Assembly: GCA_025457785.1 (NCBI GenBank)
Contig: JALOTS010000126.1
Location: 1 to 6,514 of the forward strand
Origin: Pontiellaceae bacterium
GTDB lineage: Bacteria > Verrucomicrobiota > Kiritimatiellia > Kiritimatiellales > Tichowtungiaceae
Reading direction: 5' to 3'
DNA length: 6,514 nt
This document shows, one piece after another, positions 5,596 to 6,514 of the stretch; position 1 is the stretch's first letter; each line of letters opens with the position of its first letter. The translations under genes and the position numbers were made by a program. The notes beneath the pieces were generated by a model. That model did no database searches and was not told where the DNA came from. It was given only the letters and a program-made list of their open reading frames with translations.

Positions 5596-6514
5596 TTGAA
5601 CAAATTATTTCCAGAACTTTCAGCGCCTGCCGGAACGCCCGATGCCGCGTGGGCCGCGCTGGCGTACGGCGCGGATGCCGTTTACGCCGGGCTGCCGCGT
5701 TTTTCCGCCCGCGCCGAGGCGGGCAATTTTACCGCTGAAGCGCTTGATGAACTGATCGGTTATGCGCACCATCTGGGCCGCCGCATTTATATCACCTTCA
5801 ATACGCTGGTTCAGCAGCGCGAACTGAACGCCGCAATTGAAATGCTGGCGCTGATCCGCGACCTCAATGCCGATGGCGTGATCGTGCAGGATATGGGGGT
5901 TGTCCGTCTGATTCAGACAAATTTTCCGCAGCTCCGCCTGCATGCCAGTACGCAGATGGCCGTCCATAATCTGGAGGGAGCGCGGCAGCTCGCAGCGATC
6001 GGGTTTAAGCGGGTGGTGCCGGCCCGCGAGCTGAATTTGAACGGGATTGCTCACATCAGCCGGAACTGCGGGATCGAAACCGAAGTTTTTATTCACGGTG
6101 CGCTCTGCTATTCCTACAGCGGGCTCTGCCTTTTTTCTTCGCATCTGCTGGGGCGCAGCGGCAATCGGGGACGCTGCGCCTACTGCTGCCGCCAGCCGTT
6201 CCGCAGTGAAGGGCAGGAAGCACTGCCGTTTTCAATGAAAGATTTTTCTGCCGCCGGGCATCTGGCCGAACTCGCCGCCGCCGGGGCTGCGTCATTTAAA
6301 ATCGAAGGGCGCATGAAGAGTCCGCTCTACGTTGCCGCTGTGACCGACTTTTACCGTCAAGCACTGGACGGCAAGCTGGCCGAGCCGGAAAAACGGCTGG
6401 CGGATATTCAGACCATTTTCGGGCGGCCCTCCACGGAGCTTTATCTGGACGGTTCGGGAAACAGCCCGATTGATCCTGTTAATGACGGTCATCGCGGTGC
6501 GCGGATCGGAACGG
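5596..6514 (+). CDS. Peptidase U32 family protein, RlhA-like long form (N-terminal half, runs off the window)
   Basis: The frame is open for 306 codons to the window edge. ELSAPAG (7-13), YGADAVYAGL and FSARAEAGNF near the start are typical of U32. The family signature is seen as EVFIHGALCYSYSGLC (163-178), deviating only by F180 where an aliphatic residue is usual. Cysteines C171, C178, C194 and C198 are the family's conserved set, which in RlhA supports an Fe-S site. Canonical GRCAQPCR is here GRCAYCCR (192-199), adding C197. KIEGRMKSP and the later NDGHRGARIG resemble the long RlhA-like branch, which has a C-terminal DUF3656-type part, outside this window. RlhA is needed for hydroxylation of a 23S rRNA cytidine; other U32 members serve ubiquinone or tRNA modification, and true protease activity is doubtful. 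The start is uncertain: TTG 5596 gives the usual short lead before ELxAPAG with AGGA 14 nt upstream; GTG 5584 lies only 2 nt from the same AGGA. No ATG fits. Confidence 0.92.
   Translation, partial: MNKLFPELSAPAGTPDAAWAALAYGADAVYAGLPRFSARAEAGNFTAEALDELIGYAHHLGRRIYITFNTLVQQRELNAAIEMLALIRDLNADGVIVQDMGVVRLIQTNFPQLRLHASTQMAVHNLEGARQLAAIGFKRVVPARELNLNGIAHISRNCGIETEVFIHGALCYSYSGLCLFSSHLLGRSGNRGRCAYCCRQPFRSEGQEALPFSMKDFSAAGHLAELAAAGAASFKIEGRMKSPLYVAAVTDFYRQALDGKLAEPEKRLADIQTIFGRPSTELYLDGSGNSPIDPVNDGHRGARIGT

Noticed and set aside
1..6514. A defence island, CRISPR array, mobile element or new multi-gene system
   Set aside because: No repeat arrays, transposase or integrase motifs, terminal repeats or nuclease/toxin genes were seen on either strand; the genes belong to common metabolic and housekeeping families.

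Overview
The window is ordinary bacterial chromosome, moderately GC-rich, with tightly packed genes on both strands and standard codon use. It holds five confident protein-coding genes plus one gene remnant. The first and last genes run off the window. A secreted sulfatase of the iduronate-2-sulfatase type, a cobalamin-binding radical SAM protein with a DUF4080-type tail and a long-form U32 protein together would fit an anaerobic, polysaccharide-degrading bacterium, for example in the Kiritimatiellota/Lentisphaerota part of the PVC group. That placement is inference only, because no rRNA or marker gene is present.

Layout: (1) 1-698, minus strand, N-terminal part of an exported sulfatase. (2) 699-815, a leader with a possible promoter and small dyads. 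(3) 816-2291, minus strand, a B12-binding radical SAM protein of unknown substrate. (4) A 45-bp divergent spacer. (5) 2337-2888 and 2885-3841, plus strand, peptide deformylase (def) translationally coupled by an ATGA overlap to a ten-helix EamA/DMT permease. (6) 3813-3971, minus strand, the first ~50 residues of a GNAT acetyltransferase, broken off tail-to-tail against the permease gene, whose stop codon lies inside the remnant. (7) 4011-5480, minus strand, a ClsA-type cardiolipin synthase, possibly once co-transcribed with the GNAT gene. (8) 5481-5595, a divergent spacer with a GC-rich hairpin. (9) 5596 to the window end, plus strand, the N-terminal half of a U32-family protein resembling the RlhA (23S rRNA hydroxylation) group.

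The genes do not form one pathway. Def and the U32 protein are translation or ribosome related, Cls makes membrane lipid, the sulfatase is catabolic and EamA is transport. I found no CRISPR array, transposase, tRNA, phage module or convincing new multi-gene system. The most informative feature is the GNAT/EamA junction, which looks like the scar of a deletion or rearrangement (or an assembly join) and may have given the permease a new C-terminal tail. The uncharacterised B12 radical SAM enzyme is the best candidate for unknown biochemistry.
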